From: Rhodococcus pseudokoreensis
Lineage (GTDB): Bacteria; Actinomycetota; Actinomycetes; Mycobacteriales; Mycobacteriaceae
Direction: 5' to 3'
Assembly: GCF_017068395.1 (NCBI RefSeq)
Contig: NZ_CP070614.1
Coordinates: 124,001 to 188,000 of the forward strand
DNA: 64,000 nucleotides
Part shown: positions 55,274 to 63,884 of the stretch, in pieces
How the letters are laid out: every line of letters starts with the position of its first letter
How positions within the stretch are numbered: the first letter of the stretch is position 1
Position numbers and translations under genes: made by a program
Notes under the pieces: model-generated
Databases searched by the model: none
What the model was told of the DNA's origin: nothing
The model's input: the letters and a program-made list of their open reading frames with translations, nothing else

Positions 55274-56935
55274 CTATTTTGGTGCTGGACGGAATGTCGG
55301 ACTTGCCATCACCAACAGTGAGTTGGAAGGCTCGCCGACGGAAAGATCGTTGGCCTCGAGGCACTCTCGGAACGTGGGCGTCATGCCGCGGCGACTCGGA
55401 ACGGTGGCCCACACCTGCGTCTCGAACGGGAAGATCGACTCCCGCCGTCGGCGTTCGAGGTCCCTGACAGGCGTCACGACGGGCGAGGCCCGCGGCGGCG
55501 CGACCGGTGTCGGTTTCAGGGGTGTCCTGGAGGGGCGACGACGTGAGACAACCTCGAGTAAGGCGACAGCGCCGATCGCGGCGGCAACCGCCACGGTGAA
55601 CCCCCAGCGCTGCAAGTCCACCGGCGATGCCGCGACGGCCGCGTGGAGCGAGGTCACGAACAGCGCACCGGCGGCCGCAACCGACACGAGCGTGGACCGC
55701 CGTTCTCGGGCGGAGGCGACCGCGTGAGGCAGCAGACTGCTTTCAGCACTGTCACACAGCTTACCGAGTTCGGTATGCAGAAACGCGATCTCGTCGGCGG
55801 TGCGGTGCACCAGCGTTGATCGAAGGTGTGTCGATTCGATCCGTGGCGAGAGGCGGTGATCATCGGCGGGGTGTGCTTGCAGAAGCCGTGTCTCGATCAT
55901 CCGTGTGCGGGCCGCCGCGATGTCGCCGAGGCCCGCGAGGGCGCCACCCTCGCTCAGTTGGCGGCGGTTGCGCAGGAGCGACAGTACGCGTCGGTGGTCC
56001 GCCGAGTGCTGTGCGCGCAGGGCGACCCAGCCGATGAGGCAGTAGAGCATCTCACGGGTGCCCCGATCGACGTATTGGCGACCGATAACGGGGGCGCCGA
56101 CGTCGACGGCGAGGGCGCGGGCGTCCTCGCGAATCGCGATCCCCGATCCGAGCCGAGACGCCCTGTCGATCAGCGGGACCCGGTGCCAGCGCAAGAGTCC
56201 ACGGTAGGAGCGGGACGCGGCCCCGCCGCAGGGTGAGGTGCCCGGTTCATCGACCAGTCGCCGTACCGTATCGACCCCGTCCGTGTGGACCTCGATGATC
56301 AGGCCCTCGAGGGTGTCCGAATCAGTCCGGTGAGGGCCGTGGATTGTCAGGCTGCGCAGCGGCCGGTAGACCGCGGAGCTGGGCAGTCGGGTGTTCAGCC
56401 GCGGGAAGACGTCCATCGGGCTCGCATCAGGCGTCAGCCCGAAGGGGCGGAGGAATGCTTCGATGGCGGCCCAGAATTCGGGGCTACCGCCGCCGCGGAG
56501 CGGATCATGGTGCCGGTCGATCAGGCTGCCGGTGCGCTCGGGGGTGAGTTCCTCGCAGGCCAGCACCAGTCCGTTGCCGGGCACCTCCCACAGTGACAGG
56601 CACGTGGCCGGCGGGCCGACGTAGGGTCGTCGCCGACCGTCAGGTGCGCGCTGTCCATCGAGTGCGAGTCCGAAGGTAACCGGTGGACTGCTGCGATCGA
56701 CGATGTGCCGGAACGCCAGCAACTGTGCTTGGGGTCCATCGTCTCCGGTGGCGGTGGGGGCGCTGATGCGGGCAGGCAGGAACGGTTCGACCTCGTCGAC
56801 CGCGGGTACCGGGACCGGATCGGCGCTTTCCACGATATCCAACGGCAACAGGATGACCCGCAACAGTGCCCGCCGTCTCCTCGACGACAGCGAAGCCGGG
56901 TTCGACCGACGGGTGACGAGTCCAGGACGTTTCAT
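55274..56935 (-). CDS. Large hypothetical membrane-associated protein
   Basis: About 553 residues from the ATG at 56935, no frameshift. Residues 1-380 are soluble, with WEVPGNGLVLACEELTPERT, SLTIHGPHRTDSDTLEGLII and DVGAPVIGRQYVDRGTREML as the more structured parts. Two C-terminal helices (LVSVAAAGALFVTSLHAAVA and FTVAVAAAIGAVALLEVVSR) suggest membrane anchoring, followed by a basic tail. No family recognised. It is the longest unknown intact gene here. Confidence 0.6.
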   Translation of the reverse strand: MKRPGLVTRRSNPASLSSRRRRALLRVILLPLDIVESADPVPVPAVDEVEPFLPARISAPTATGDDGPQAQLLAFRHIVDRSSPPVTFGLALDGQRAPDGRRRPYVGPPATCLSLWEVPGNGLVLACEELTPERTGSLIDRHHDPLRGGGSPEFWAAIEAFLRPFGLTPDASPMDVFPRLNTRLPSSAVYRPLRSLTIHGPHRTDSDTLEGLIIEVHTDGVDTVRRLVDEPGTSPCGGAASRSYRGLLRWHRVPLIDRASRLGSGIAIREDARALAVDVGAPVIGRQYVDRGTREMLYCLIGWVALRAQHSADHRRVLSLLRNRRQLSEGGALAGLGDIAAARTRMIETRLLQAHPADDHRLSPRIESTHLRSTLVHRTADEIAFLHTELGKLCDSAESSLLPHAVASARERRSTLVSVAAAGALFVTSLHAAVAASPVDLQRWGFTVAVAAAIGAVALLEVVSRRRPSRTPLKPTPVAPPRASPVVTPVRDLERRRRESIFPFETQVWATVPSRRGMTPTFRECLEANDLSVGEPSNSLLVMASPTFRPAPK

Positions 56936-57099
56936 TTCTGTTCCATCAATTCTCGAAACATCCGGCACTCGTGCGCCGACCGATGCGGCGGAACGCAAGA
57001 GGGTCATCTCACCGGATGTTGTGTGAGTGCCCCTGTCTCGCTCACCCTGCACTCGTTGGGAACACGCCCGCCCCCGCCGCGCAGCGGCCGGGGCGGGCG

Positions 57100-57240
57100 T
57101 GTCAGAGGCCGGAAGTTGGCCTCCCGATCGGGTGGTCACACGCGGGGCGGACCAATAGGACTGCGATGTGCTTCCATTGAACTCGGCAGGGTTTTGTGAG
57201 CCGCTTTCACCGATGTAGATAAATGGAAGAGAGTGCAGTC
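57100..57240. repeat. Intergenic repeat, copy B
   Basis: Related to copies at 26690-26840 and 63885-64000. Starts with AGGCCGGAAGTTGGCCT, an inverted repeat of AGGCC/GGCCT, then GGTGGTCACACG, CGGACCAAT, GTGCTTCCA, GTGAGCCGCTTTC and GGAAGAGAG. It precedes the second copy of the small-gene module. Confidence 0.6.
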
Positions 57241-57394
57241 GCTGATATTTCCACGTTCCGAGCCGTTCTCTTCCGAAACTGCTACGTCTGATATGGGCGC
57301 GGGTCAGGGCTGTGGGCCGAGTTCGCGGGGCAACATCATCGATGTTCAGGCAACGAAGAGGGTGACGGGGTGCGGTGTTGACGCCAGTGTCGCG

Positions 57395-57517
57395 TCAGCT
57401 CTTCCGCTTTCGGAAGAGCTGAGTCGACGCGAGCGCCTTCTCTCGCTTCTCCGCCCGGCGCTCCTTGAGAGCACGTGCGGACTGTTTTGAACTCTTGACG
57501 GCGGACTTGTCGGCCAT
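57395..57517 (-). CDS. Small basic Lys/Arg-rich protein, copy B
   Basis: 40 residues, starting MADKSAVKSSKQSARALKER and ending QLFRKRKS. GGAAAGGA lies 6 nt before the ATG. Paralogue of 26999-27121. The last codons form one arm of an 11-bp hairpin that includes the stop codon. Confidence 0.6.
   Translation of the reverse strand: MADKSAVKSSKQSARALKERRAEKREKALASTQLFRKRKS
57396..57421 (-). terminator. Hairpin overlapping the stop codon of the small basic gene
   Basis: CAGCTCTTCCG and CGGAAGAGCTG are perfect 11-bp arms around a CTTT loop (plus strand). The hairpin spans the last codons and stop of the small gene. No T-run follows, so it may protect or attenuate the transcript rather than terminate it. 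The copy at 27.0 kb has lost the symmetry. Confidence 0.5.
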
Positions 57518-57837
57518 TGTCGGTCCTTTCCGAATCGGCAACCGCGAACTGACCTCGACCATACCCAATAAAAGAAATAAGTCCAGTTCAGCGGCCGATT
57601 AGAGGCGGTTCGGTGATGCGGGGGTCGTGACGACGGGGTCGGTTTTTGTGTTCGGCGGGCTGTTCGCCGATACGAGATTCTCCCCGACCCCAGCTGCGCC
57701 CGGTGCGGTCGTCGTGCGATGTCCGTCGGGAGTTTCAGAGGTTCAAGGCGCGCAGGAAATTTCACGGACTTGCTTATTTCTTGCCGATGGCTATGGTGCA
57801 GGGCAGCATCAGTGGCATCTATTTGGAGGACTGAAAT

Positions 57838-58215
57838 GTGAGTGCAGCTACCGATCGTCAGTGGGCGGTTCGTGACGCTGTTCTGCGTTGGCTTCTCGCG
57901 AAGACAACGGAGGGATATCGCAGCCCGATTTTGGACGCGGATGCCATCGGAGCAGAGGTCGGGTGGGTGGCCTCGCCGCTCACCCGCGACGAAGTCGTCG
58001 ACGCCTCGATGTTTCTCTTCAAGGAGAACTATGTGACAGGCGTGCCGGTAATGGGTATCGGGATTCCACGACCGATGCTGACTGTCGCGGGACGTCGGGT
58101 GGCCAAGACAGGCAAACCCCTCAGGTACAAGGACGACGTCAACCGAACGAAGCTGCGCCAGCAGCTGGCGGCCTCGCTCGCAGAGGCATCCGCGACGACG
58201 GCCGCAGTGAAGTGA
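57838..58215 (+). CDS. Conserved hypothetical protein of the duplicated module, copy B
   Basis: 125 residues from a GTG with GGAGG 8 nt upstream. Nearly identical to the protein at 27476-27835 over WAVRDAVLRWLLAKTTEGY; later parts diverge (VGWVASPLTRDEVVDASMFL, GIGIPRPMLTVAGRRVAKTG). The sequence from about 57740, including the leader, is also shared. Function unknown. Confidence 0.65.
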   Translation: MSAATDRQWAVRDAVLRWLLAKTTEGYRSPILDADAIGAEVGWVASPLTRDEVVDASMFLFKENYVTGVPVMGIGIPRPMLTVAGRRVAKTGKPLRYKDDVNRTKLRQQLAASLAEASATTAAVK

Positions 58216-58781
58216 ATAAGAGAATGGCTCGACCGGTCACTCGACGATGAGTACGTGAGCACGGGTTGACCCCGGAACCGGCGTGGTCCGCACCGTCGCG
58301 GTGCAGACCACGCCGGCACCGACGAGGTTACCCAGTCCGGTCGCGCCGCGAGGTAGGTGTCGGTAGGTGTCCGCGTACGCACACTCCGTCGCGAATGCCC
58401 GACCCATCGGTCGACTATTTCATTGGTTTGCGATCGGTACGGCCTGGATCGTATATCGGAGCCCGCCGGGCAGGGTGCATCACCGAAAAAGCCGGAACGA
58501 TAGCGAGATTCACGTGAGATCCTGGATGGCAAGGGGGGCCCTGGGGATCGTAGCGTGGGTGCTGGACGGATCGGCCGATGGCGCGCAGAGCGACTGACAG
58601 TTTCGCAGGTCCGTCGCCGTTCGCGTGGTTCGGCGATGGGCACGTGTTCGCGGGTGAGGGTGTAACGGTCGGCGATGACTTCGTGGCCTTCTCGTGGGGT
58701 GACTGCATGCCCGCCCGTGATCCGACCCATTGCACACGGAGCCAACCAAGTAGTTCGAGACGAAGGCAGGAATCGTCCATC
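58216..58781. other. Intergenic stretch, nothing recognised
   Basis: About 565 bp. Frames are open on both strands because of GC bias, but none has a ribosome binding site plus domain. Confidence 0.45.
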
Positions 58782-59009
58782 ATGAGTGTGACACCCGACC
58801 ACAGGACATCGCCGACCCTCGCCGGTGCCGGGTCGATCAGTACCGCGGAGATCAAGGCCCGACTCGCCGCGATGTTCGGTGACGACAACGCCGACACCCC
58901 TCCGCCCTCGTTGCCGGCCCCGCCAGCCGTGAGCGAACTGAGCCCCACCACATCACGATCCGCACCGTCCGCCACATCTGGACCACCCCGAGGAGGACCT
59001 GTCCCGTGA
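58782..59009 (+). CDS. Small protein, first of a two-gene micro-operon
   Basis: 75 residues. A short helical core (ISTAEIKARLAAMFGDDN) is followed by a Pro/Ser/Thr-rich tail. The core resembles the ORF at 62877-62993 (MSTRQIKAHLEVMFAAE), so the (M/I)STxxIKAxLxxMF motif recurs. Its stop overlaps the next start (GTGA). Ribosome binding site weak (GCAGGA). Function unknown. Confidence 0.5.
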   Translation: MSVTPDHRTSPTLAGAGSISTAEIKARLAAMFGDDNADTPPPSLPAPPAVSELSPTTSRSAPSATSGPPRGGPVP

Positions 59010-59134
59010 ACCTCAATGTCGCCCTACTGTTATTTGTCCTTGCCGGCGGAATCGGTGGCACCGCCGCCATCCAGGCCGCGTTGCGCCGTTCCGCCGACCG
59101 CGGCCGGCGTGCGGTGTTCCACGTCAACGGCTGA
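59006..59134 (+). CDS. 42-residue single-pass membrane peptide
   Basis: GTG start with AGGAGG 9 nt upstream, overlapping the previous stop by 4 bp. The product has one helix (ALLLFVLAGGIGGTAAIQAA, preceded by MNLNV) and a basic tail (RRSADRGRRAVFHVNG). The ribosome binding site and coupling make it very likely translated. No family recognised. Confidence 0.62.
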   Translation: MNLNVALLLFVLAGGIGGTAAIQAALRRSADRGRRAVFHVNG

Positions 59135-59246
59135 TCAATCCTTCTCGGCGCCAGGCCCGCCGGGCCCCTGAAGGGCAGAGATGAGCGATCCTGCGATCGG
59201 GGTGAGTCTGGCACCGGCGCTCCCGCGGATCCGTGCCGGCCCACTG

Positions 59247-59440
59247 TCATTCGCAGGTCCGTACCGCCGGGTGTGTGCGGGCCCGGACAGATGCCTTGCC
59301 GACCTCGTCGACCCACAGCACTGAGGATCCCACCAGGATGGCGAACACGGCCTGCGCGGAGAGTGGCGCCGTGGTGCCGAAGGGGCCCTGCACGACGTCG
59401 AGGTGCACCTCCAGGCCGATCCCCGGCGACGTCGTCTGTG
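59247..59440 (-). pseudogene. C-terminal remnant of a cation-transporting P-type ATPase
   Basis: VVQGPFGTTAPLSAQAVFAI followed by LVGSSVLWVDEVGKASVRAR resembles the last helices of CtpF/PMA-type ATPases (PFGT..L......SVLWVDE..K). Nothing upstream matches the catalytic part. CtpF is a DosR-regulon member in mycobacteria, which fits the island but is not proof. Confidence 0.45.
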
Positions 59441-59666
59441 ACGACGATATCGAGGGTGCCAGCGCCCGACGTTTTCGGCGGTGGCCGGTCGCCGACGACC
59501 GTTTGATCACGACCCCGGTGCCAGCCCGCTCTTGGTTTGGTCTTCCGGATGCAGCCGCATAGGGGCGTCCGTGTGACCGCAGGGCAGGCTGCGGCTGTGA
59601 GTGGTGGTGATGGAGACCAGGGCGTTCAGATCGCTCGGGTCCTCGTCTTGTCTGCCGGCCCGGTCG

Positions 59667-59909
59667 CTACCGGGACGAGGACATGATCACCGGGGTGTTC
59701 CCGTCCGAGATGCACCCGGCGAGGACCTCGATTGCCGTTGTCCCGATCGCCCTGCCGAACTTGCGTTTGAGAACTGTCCGCACCGTGGAAGCTGATGCAC
59801 CCTGGTGTGCGCGGTACACCTGGTCTACGCCCCGCTGGATGTTCGCCGCGACGACGGGCACCAGATCCGCCGCACACCTGATGTCTATGCGCACCGCCAC
59901 CTCGACCAC
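59667..59909 (-). CDS. Hypothetical small protein, uncertain
   Basis: 80 codons with balanced composition: DIRCAADLVPVVAANIQRGV, RAHQGASASTVRTVLKRKFG, AIEVLAGCISDGN. The helical pattern looks like a real protein, but no convincing start or family was found. Confidence 0.3.
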   Translation of the reverse strand: MVEVAVRIDIRCAADLVPVVAANIQRGVDQVYRAHQGASASTVRTVLKRKFGRAIGTTAIEVLAGCISDGNTPVIMSSSR

Positions 59910-60432
59910 ATCAACCTCGATCCTCGTGCATCACCGCACGCTCGTCTTGAAAGTATAAGAGACGCAGGATGACTCATCGCACCTACCTATTTCGTTGTCG
60001 AGGGCGGTGGTGCATGCCATCGCGGCTGGGATCTGCCGGCTGAAGGCTGAATCGGCCGATCGGGCACTCCCATTCCGGTTCCTTGCTCGGGTCGGGGGGC
60101 CTCCCGATCGACCCGGCGGGGGTGCCTCGCACCGTTCGGAGTGGGTGCCGCGCGCCGGAGTCGACCAATACGACGAACCCGTCGAATCAGTCGGCACCGC
60201 TCGGCGAAGGCATGCGGTCGGGCGTTCGGGTAAGGGCGTCAGCTATCGCCGAGGTCGGTGGTCTCGTCGGATTTACTTCTGCACAGCCAGATTTATCCGC
60301 GCCTTCGCTGAATTGAACCGGCGCTCGTAGAAGCCTGGCGTGTCGGTGTCGGGGCGCAGATCGGCAACGCCGATGTGCGTGGTCCGCGACACAAGGCCGG
60401 GCACCCCATGAACGGTCTTATCCACGACACCC
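59910..60432. other. Intergenic stretch upstream of the inverted repeat
   Basis: About 520 bp without a supported gene; it leads into the long inverted repeat at 60433-60465. Confidence 0.45.
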
Positions 60433-60465
60433 GGCCTTTACCTAGGTAAGGCCTAGGTAAAGGCC
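60433..60465. promoter_or_regulatory. 14-bp perfect inverted repeat
   Basis: GGCCTTTACCTAGG and CCTAGGTAAAGGCC flank TAAGG. The left side also contains a 12-bp palindrome, TTACCTAGGTAA. It lies 140 bp before the ANTAR gene. No T-run follows, so an operator for a dimeric regulator is more likely than a terminator, though a structured leader RNA is possible. Confidence 0.6.
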
Positions 60466-60605
60466 TGTGTTCTCCGGGTGTCCGTTCCTGGAGACTGGAG
60501 TGACGGACCATACCAGGCGGCGTCGACGGTGAGGCGCGCGACATCGCCCACACGCGCCGACGTCACCTGTACCGCTGTACCGCCCGATGTAGCGAAAGGA
60601 CTCCC

Positions 60606-60896
60606 ATGCCGACCGACACCGCAGCAGTACCCGGACGAGGGCCTTCGCCGGAGCCTGCGGACGCGCAGTTGCTGTCCGCCGCGGCTGCAGTCCTGGCTGA
60701 GCAGCGCGCCTGCAGCCATGACGCCGGCTTCGATGCTCTCCTCGATGTGGCCCGCCGTAGCCACATCAGCGTCACCACCGCAGCTGTACGTGTCCTGGCG
60801 CGGCCGTCGGCGGATCGCGGTGGCCGTGAGCAACATCGCCGTGCAACAGCGCATCTGCCGCGCCGCGACGTTGGCGGTGGTGGTGTCAATGGATAG
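60606..60896 (+). CDS. Stand-alone ANTAR-like domain protein
   Basis: 96 residues. The middle (LLSAAAAVLAEQRACSHDAG, FDALLDVARRSHISVTTAAV) has the three-helix pattern of ANTAR RNA-binding domains (VLAERxxCxxDxAFxxLLxxARxxxxxLxxVA). GAAAGGA precedes the ATG. The last 8 bp overlap the WhiB-like gene, so the two are probably coupled. The C-terminal 30 residues are Arg-rich. Confidence 0.6.
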   Translation: MPTDTAAVPGRGPSPEPADAQLLSAAAAVLAEQRACSHDAGFDALLDVARRSHISVTTAAVRVLARPSADRGGREQHRRATAHLPRRDVGGGGVNG

Positions 60897-61329
60897 GAAT
60901 CCGCCATTGCCGATCCCGAAGGATCCGTTCCCGGCGGCGGTCACCGTTGATTCCGGTGAGTGGCGGGTGCGTGCCGCGTGCCGCGGCGCCGATCTGTCGG
61001 TGTTCTTCTCGCCGGACGGCGAACGGCGCTCCGCTCGCGATCGGCGTGAAGCGCGGGCCCGGCAGATTTGTCAGGTCTGCCCCGTGCTGGTGCGGTGTCG
61101 CGATCACGCGCTGACGGTGGGTGAATCCTACGGCGTGTGGGGAGGCATGACGGAGGCGGACCGACGAAAGCGCACCCTCCGTTCCCGCCGCGGTGAGCGT
61201 CGACCGCTCGGGTCTTTCCATGAGCGACCTGTTGGTGCTGCATTGGGGGTACGCCGGGCCGCATTCACCGTGTCGTTCGACCGTGCGTACACCGGTGGGG
61301 CGTCGAGGGGTCGCCCCACCGCCGGGTGA
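60889..61329 (+). CDS. WhiB-family iron-sulfur regulator
   Basis: 146 residues. WhiB core: WRVRAACRGADLSVFFSPDG (first Cys), CQVCPVLVRCRDHAL (CxxC and fourth Cys), then the turn GESYGVWGGMTEADRRK. WhiB proteins bind a 4Fe-4S cluster and sense redox or NO, usually by contacting sigma factor. A long Arg-rich tail follows the core. The start is weak (GGTGGTG before ATG) and likely depends on coupling to the ANTAR gene. Confidence 0.85.
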   Translation: MDRNPPLPIPKDPFPAAVTVDSGEWRVRAACRGADLSVFFSPDGERRSARDRREARARQICQVCPVLVRCRDHALTVGESYGVWGGMTEADRRKRTLRSRRGERRPLGSFHERPVGAALGVRRAAFTVSFDRAYTGGASRGRPTAG

Positions 61330-61439
61330 CACCCCGCACCGACCTGGCCCGGGCCCGATTCGTACCGTCCGCCCCTTCGGCGAGGCACGAGGAGTATCGT
61401 GCCGCCAACCCGAAGAGCAGTCAGATGACGGCTCGAGAT

Positions 61440-61600
61440 CGAGTTTTCACGTACCGTCGACAGAGCCGAATGGGTACCGCAGGCTGCACCTGATCGTGCG
61501 GATTCCGGTGTCCTGTCGAGTGCAGACGGTGTTCGTCGAAATCCAGATCCGCAGACCATTGCGATGGGTTTCTGGGCGAGTTTCGTGCACAGGTATTCTG
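61440..61600 (+). pseudogene. Second RelA/SpoT-like remnant
   Basis: EPNGYRRLHLIVRIPV, then VQTVFVEIQIRRPLRW, matches the KPNGYxSLHLxVxxP...VEIQIRTxAMDFW core of alarmone synthetases, with mutations and a shift in the last motif. Only about 50 residues remain. It abuts an IS5-like fragment on the other strand. Confidence 0.55.
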
Positions 61601-61609
61601 CGGGCGGAG

Positions 61610-61850
61610 ACCGCGTTCACCGTCCCGGTTGACCAGAACTCCACCGGCAGTTTCCCCCACGCGGTACCACCGCCCACGATGTGCTGGATGCCATCCACTA
61701 TCAACGGCGGCAGTACGTCTCGGGTCGCCTCAAGCGACCTGCGTTGCCACCCGGTGCAGGCAATCGTGATTCGAGGGGCCCACTCTGCGTCGGTGACCGA
61801 CGACGAGTACACCACGAAAACATGTCCTCCGGGCGCAACGAGATCGGCGG
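61610..61850 (-). pseudogene. IS5-family transposase, N-terminal fragment
   Basis: VYSSSVTDAEWAPRI, then VLPPLIVDGIQHIVGGGTAW and GKLPVEFWSTGTVNAV, resembles the N-terminal domain of the intact transposase at 34268-35134 (YSSSVTDAQWAILEP, GGIAWRQLPAEFPPATTV). The DDE core is missing. Confidence 0.6.
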
Positions 61851-62159
61851 TGATGGCATTGTGGACTCCTGCGTGGGCGGTGATCCGGTGATCGCCGACC
61901 CAGTCAGGAGCCCAAGGTCTTCGATTCTCGGCGAGGCACAGGCGCGCCATTTCGAGTTCTCACACGCCCTCTGGCGCAGCCGCTGGGATGGTCCGCAACC
62001 GTTCATCAGGTGGCACGGACCGTCGTCGCACTCGGGTTTCGCGTGCTGGGGCGACTGGAGCGCGGCATGCAAACGCGGTTGTTACGGCACTGAGGCCGAG
62101 GCCGCAGGTGCCGATCGCCCGTCGCGGTACCCCGCTCGTTCGCGCACCGGCTGGCGGAG
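61851..62159. other. Intergenic stretch, nothing recognised
   Basis: About 310 bp between the IS fragment and dps with no supported gene. Confidence 0.4.
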
Positions 62160-62681
62160 CTATCCGCTGAGCAACTGTCCGAGCCGACGGCGCTGGGCAA
62201 CAGGTTGCGTGCGCTGGGCCTGCCACATCCAGTGCAGTTGCTCGAGTCGGGCGGTAATGCTGATTAGCAGGTCCTGGGTGACCGGGTCCGCCTTCTCGGT
62301 GGACTCGATGCGGGCCCGCAACCGTGCGATGACGGCGGCCAGGTTTGCGGCGATCGTCTCGACCACCTCGCCGTCGGATGTCCACCCTTCGGCGAATCCC
62401 GTGGTACCGGCGTCCGCGGCGACGGTGGCCGCGCGGCCGTCCGGGCTGACGCCGATCGCGGTGGCGCGTTCGGCCGCTTCATCGGTGAAATTGCGTGCGA
62501 CGGTGGCCAGCTCGTCGAGGGCGGGGTGTACAGACAGGAAGTGGGGTCCGATGACGTTCCAGTGGGTCTGTTTGGCGATCAGGCTGAGGTCGATCAGGTC
62601 GACGACGGTGCCCTGCAGTGCCTTGCCGGCGATCCGCTGCTGCTCGGCGTCGAGGGTGGTGGTGATGGGGGTGGGGGTCAT
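62160..62681 (-). CDS. dps: Dps-family DNA-protection/ferritin-like protein
   Basis: 173 residues. The ferroxidase region (DLSLIAKQTHWNVIGPHFLS, VHPALDELATVARNFTDEAA) has the inter-subunit His and the Asp/Glu iron ligands; the C-terminal helix ends LEQLHWMWQAQ. Dps dodecamers store iron, consume peroxide and coat DNA in starvation. TAGGAG precedes the ATG. Stands alone. Confidence 0.93.
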   Translation of the reverse strand: MTPTPITTTLDAEQQRIAGKALQGTVVDLIDLSLIAKQTHWNVIGPHFLSVHPALDELATVARNFTDEAAERATAIGVSPDGRAATVAADAGTTGFAEGWTSDGEVVETIAANLAAVIARLRARIESTEKADPVTQDLLISITARLEQLHWMWQAQRTQPVAQRRRLGQLLSG

Positions 62682-62876
62682 GGTTGCTCCTATCGTTTTC
62701 GTAGGTCGGTGTCGGGGTCCTTGGTGTGGGTCGTACCGACCGAGGCGTCCCGATTGTGCTGTCGGCCTGGTAGGGGACCGCGCCCATCGGTGAGATCGAT
62801 ACCCACGCGTGCTGCGGGATGTCCGGGCGCTCTGCGATCTCAGGCAATGTCTGCGAGAAGCGGAAGCGTGTTCTAC

Positions 62877-62993
62877 TCAGCCTCGCTGAGCCGGTTTGCG
62901 AACACTGAACCGGCGTTTCCGAGCCGGGGCGCCGTGATCGGTCTCGGCGGCGAACATCACCTCGAGATGGGCCTTGATCTGGCGCGTGCTCAT
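62877..62993 (-). CDS. Tiny protein with the STxxIKAxLxxMF motif
   Basis: 38 residues: MSTRQIKAHLEVMFAAETDH and a basic tail (PARKRRFSVRKPAQRG). The N-terminal motif matches the core of the ORF at 58782-59009. A GGCGGA lies close to the ATG; a longer start at about 63053 is possible. Function unknown. Confidence 0.45.
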   Translation of the reverse strand: MSTRQIKAHLEVMFAAETDHGAPARKRRFSVRKPAQRG

Positions 62994-63293
62994 CGATCCG
63001 CCGTGGGCGAAGGAACTGTGGATTGCCGCGGCGGGCGTGCGCGATCGATACATTCCTCGTTCTCTCTTTCTCGGCCTCCGGGCCGCTACCGGCGCGGGGT
63101 GGCCGTGCGTGCGGCGCAGCGTCACGACAGGAGCCGCGATCAGAGTGCCTTCGGCCACAGCCAGGTCGGCGTGGTCGCGGACTGTTCACTCAGGCCCTCG
63201 GGGCGATGCCGAAACTCATCGCGCACTGTGTCGGCCTTGCAGTGATCACCGCGGTGCGCTGTTGTCGATAGCTTGTGCCTCATCGACCAGCAC

Positions 63294-63851
63294 CTATTCT
63301 CCAGCGGCAATGGACACCATGCGGGTGCCCGGTACGGTCTTGCTCAACGCGATCGCGATGCGGCGTTCGGATTCGTCCGCGAACGGGCCTGCGAGGGTGA
63401 CGCAGCCCTCCTCGACCGTCACGCGCCAGCGTCCGTCCCCGGTGTAATCGTCGAGGCGGCGTTGCGCGCCCACGGCGATCGTCTCGTCCGGTTTGAGCAT
63501 CAACCGCACCACGTCACTGCGGCTGAGGATGCCCACTACCCGCCCGTCGATATCCACGACCGGCAGACTGCGTAGTCCCTGCTGAAGCAGCATCTTGCTC
63601 ACATCGGCCAAATATTGATACATCGGCGCAGCAACGGCGGGTGCAGTCATCACCTCGCCCACCGTCTCCGAGCACGTTTGTCCGGCCCGCAACACGTCTC
63701 CGCTGTTCAACATCCCCACCAACCGGTCGTGGTCGTCGACGACCGGCACCGCCGCGAACCCGTACTCGGCCAGTAGTACTGCGGCCGTGCGCATACTGTC
63801 GGATTGACGCACCACTCGAACCGGTCGCTGCATCACGTTCAACACTCGCAT
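63294..63851 (-). CDS. CBS-pair plus BON protein, second copy, C-terminally shortened
   Basis: 185 residues, open from [20 protein letters not shown] through both CBS domains ([40 protein letters not shown]) and the BON domain ([20 protein letters not shown]), ending at SIAAGE. Here a TAG replaces the CAG found in the copy at 18774-19497, removing a ~50-residue tail but no recognised domain. DNA similarity with the other copy extends over about 700 bp, to about 63141. Probably functional. Confidence 0.8.
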   Translation of the reverse strand: MRVLNVMQRPVRVVRQSDSMRTAAVLLAEYGFAAVPVVDDHDRLVGMLNSGDVLRAGQTCSETVGEVMTAPAVAAPMYQYLADVSKMLLQQGLRSLPVVDIDGRVVGILSRSDVVRLMLKPDETIAVGAQRRLDDYTGDGRWRVTVEEGCVTLAGPFADESERRIAIALSKTVPGTRMVSIAAGE

Positions 63852-63884
63852 CGTCACCACTCGTTTCAGTCGATCCGACACCCA

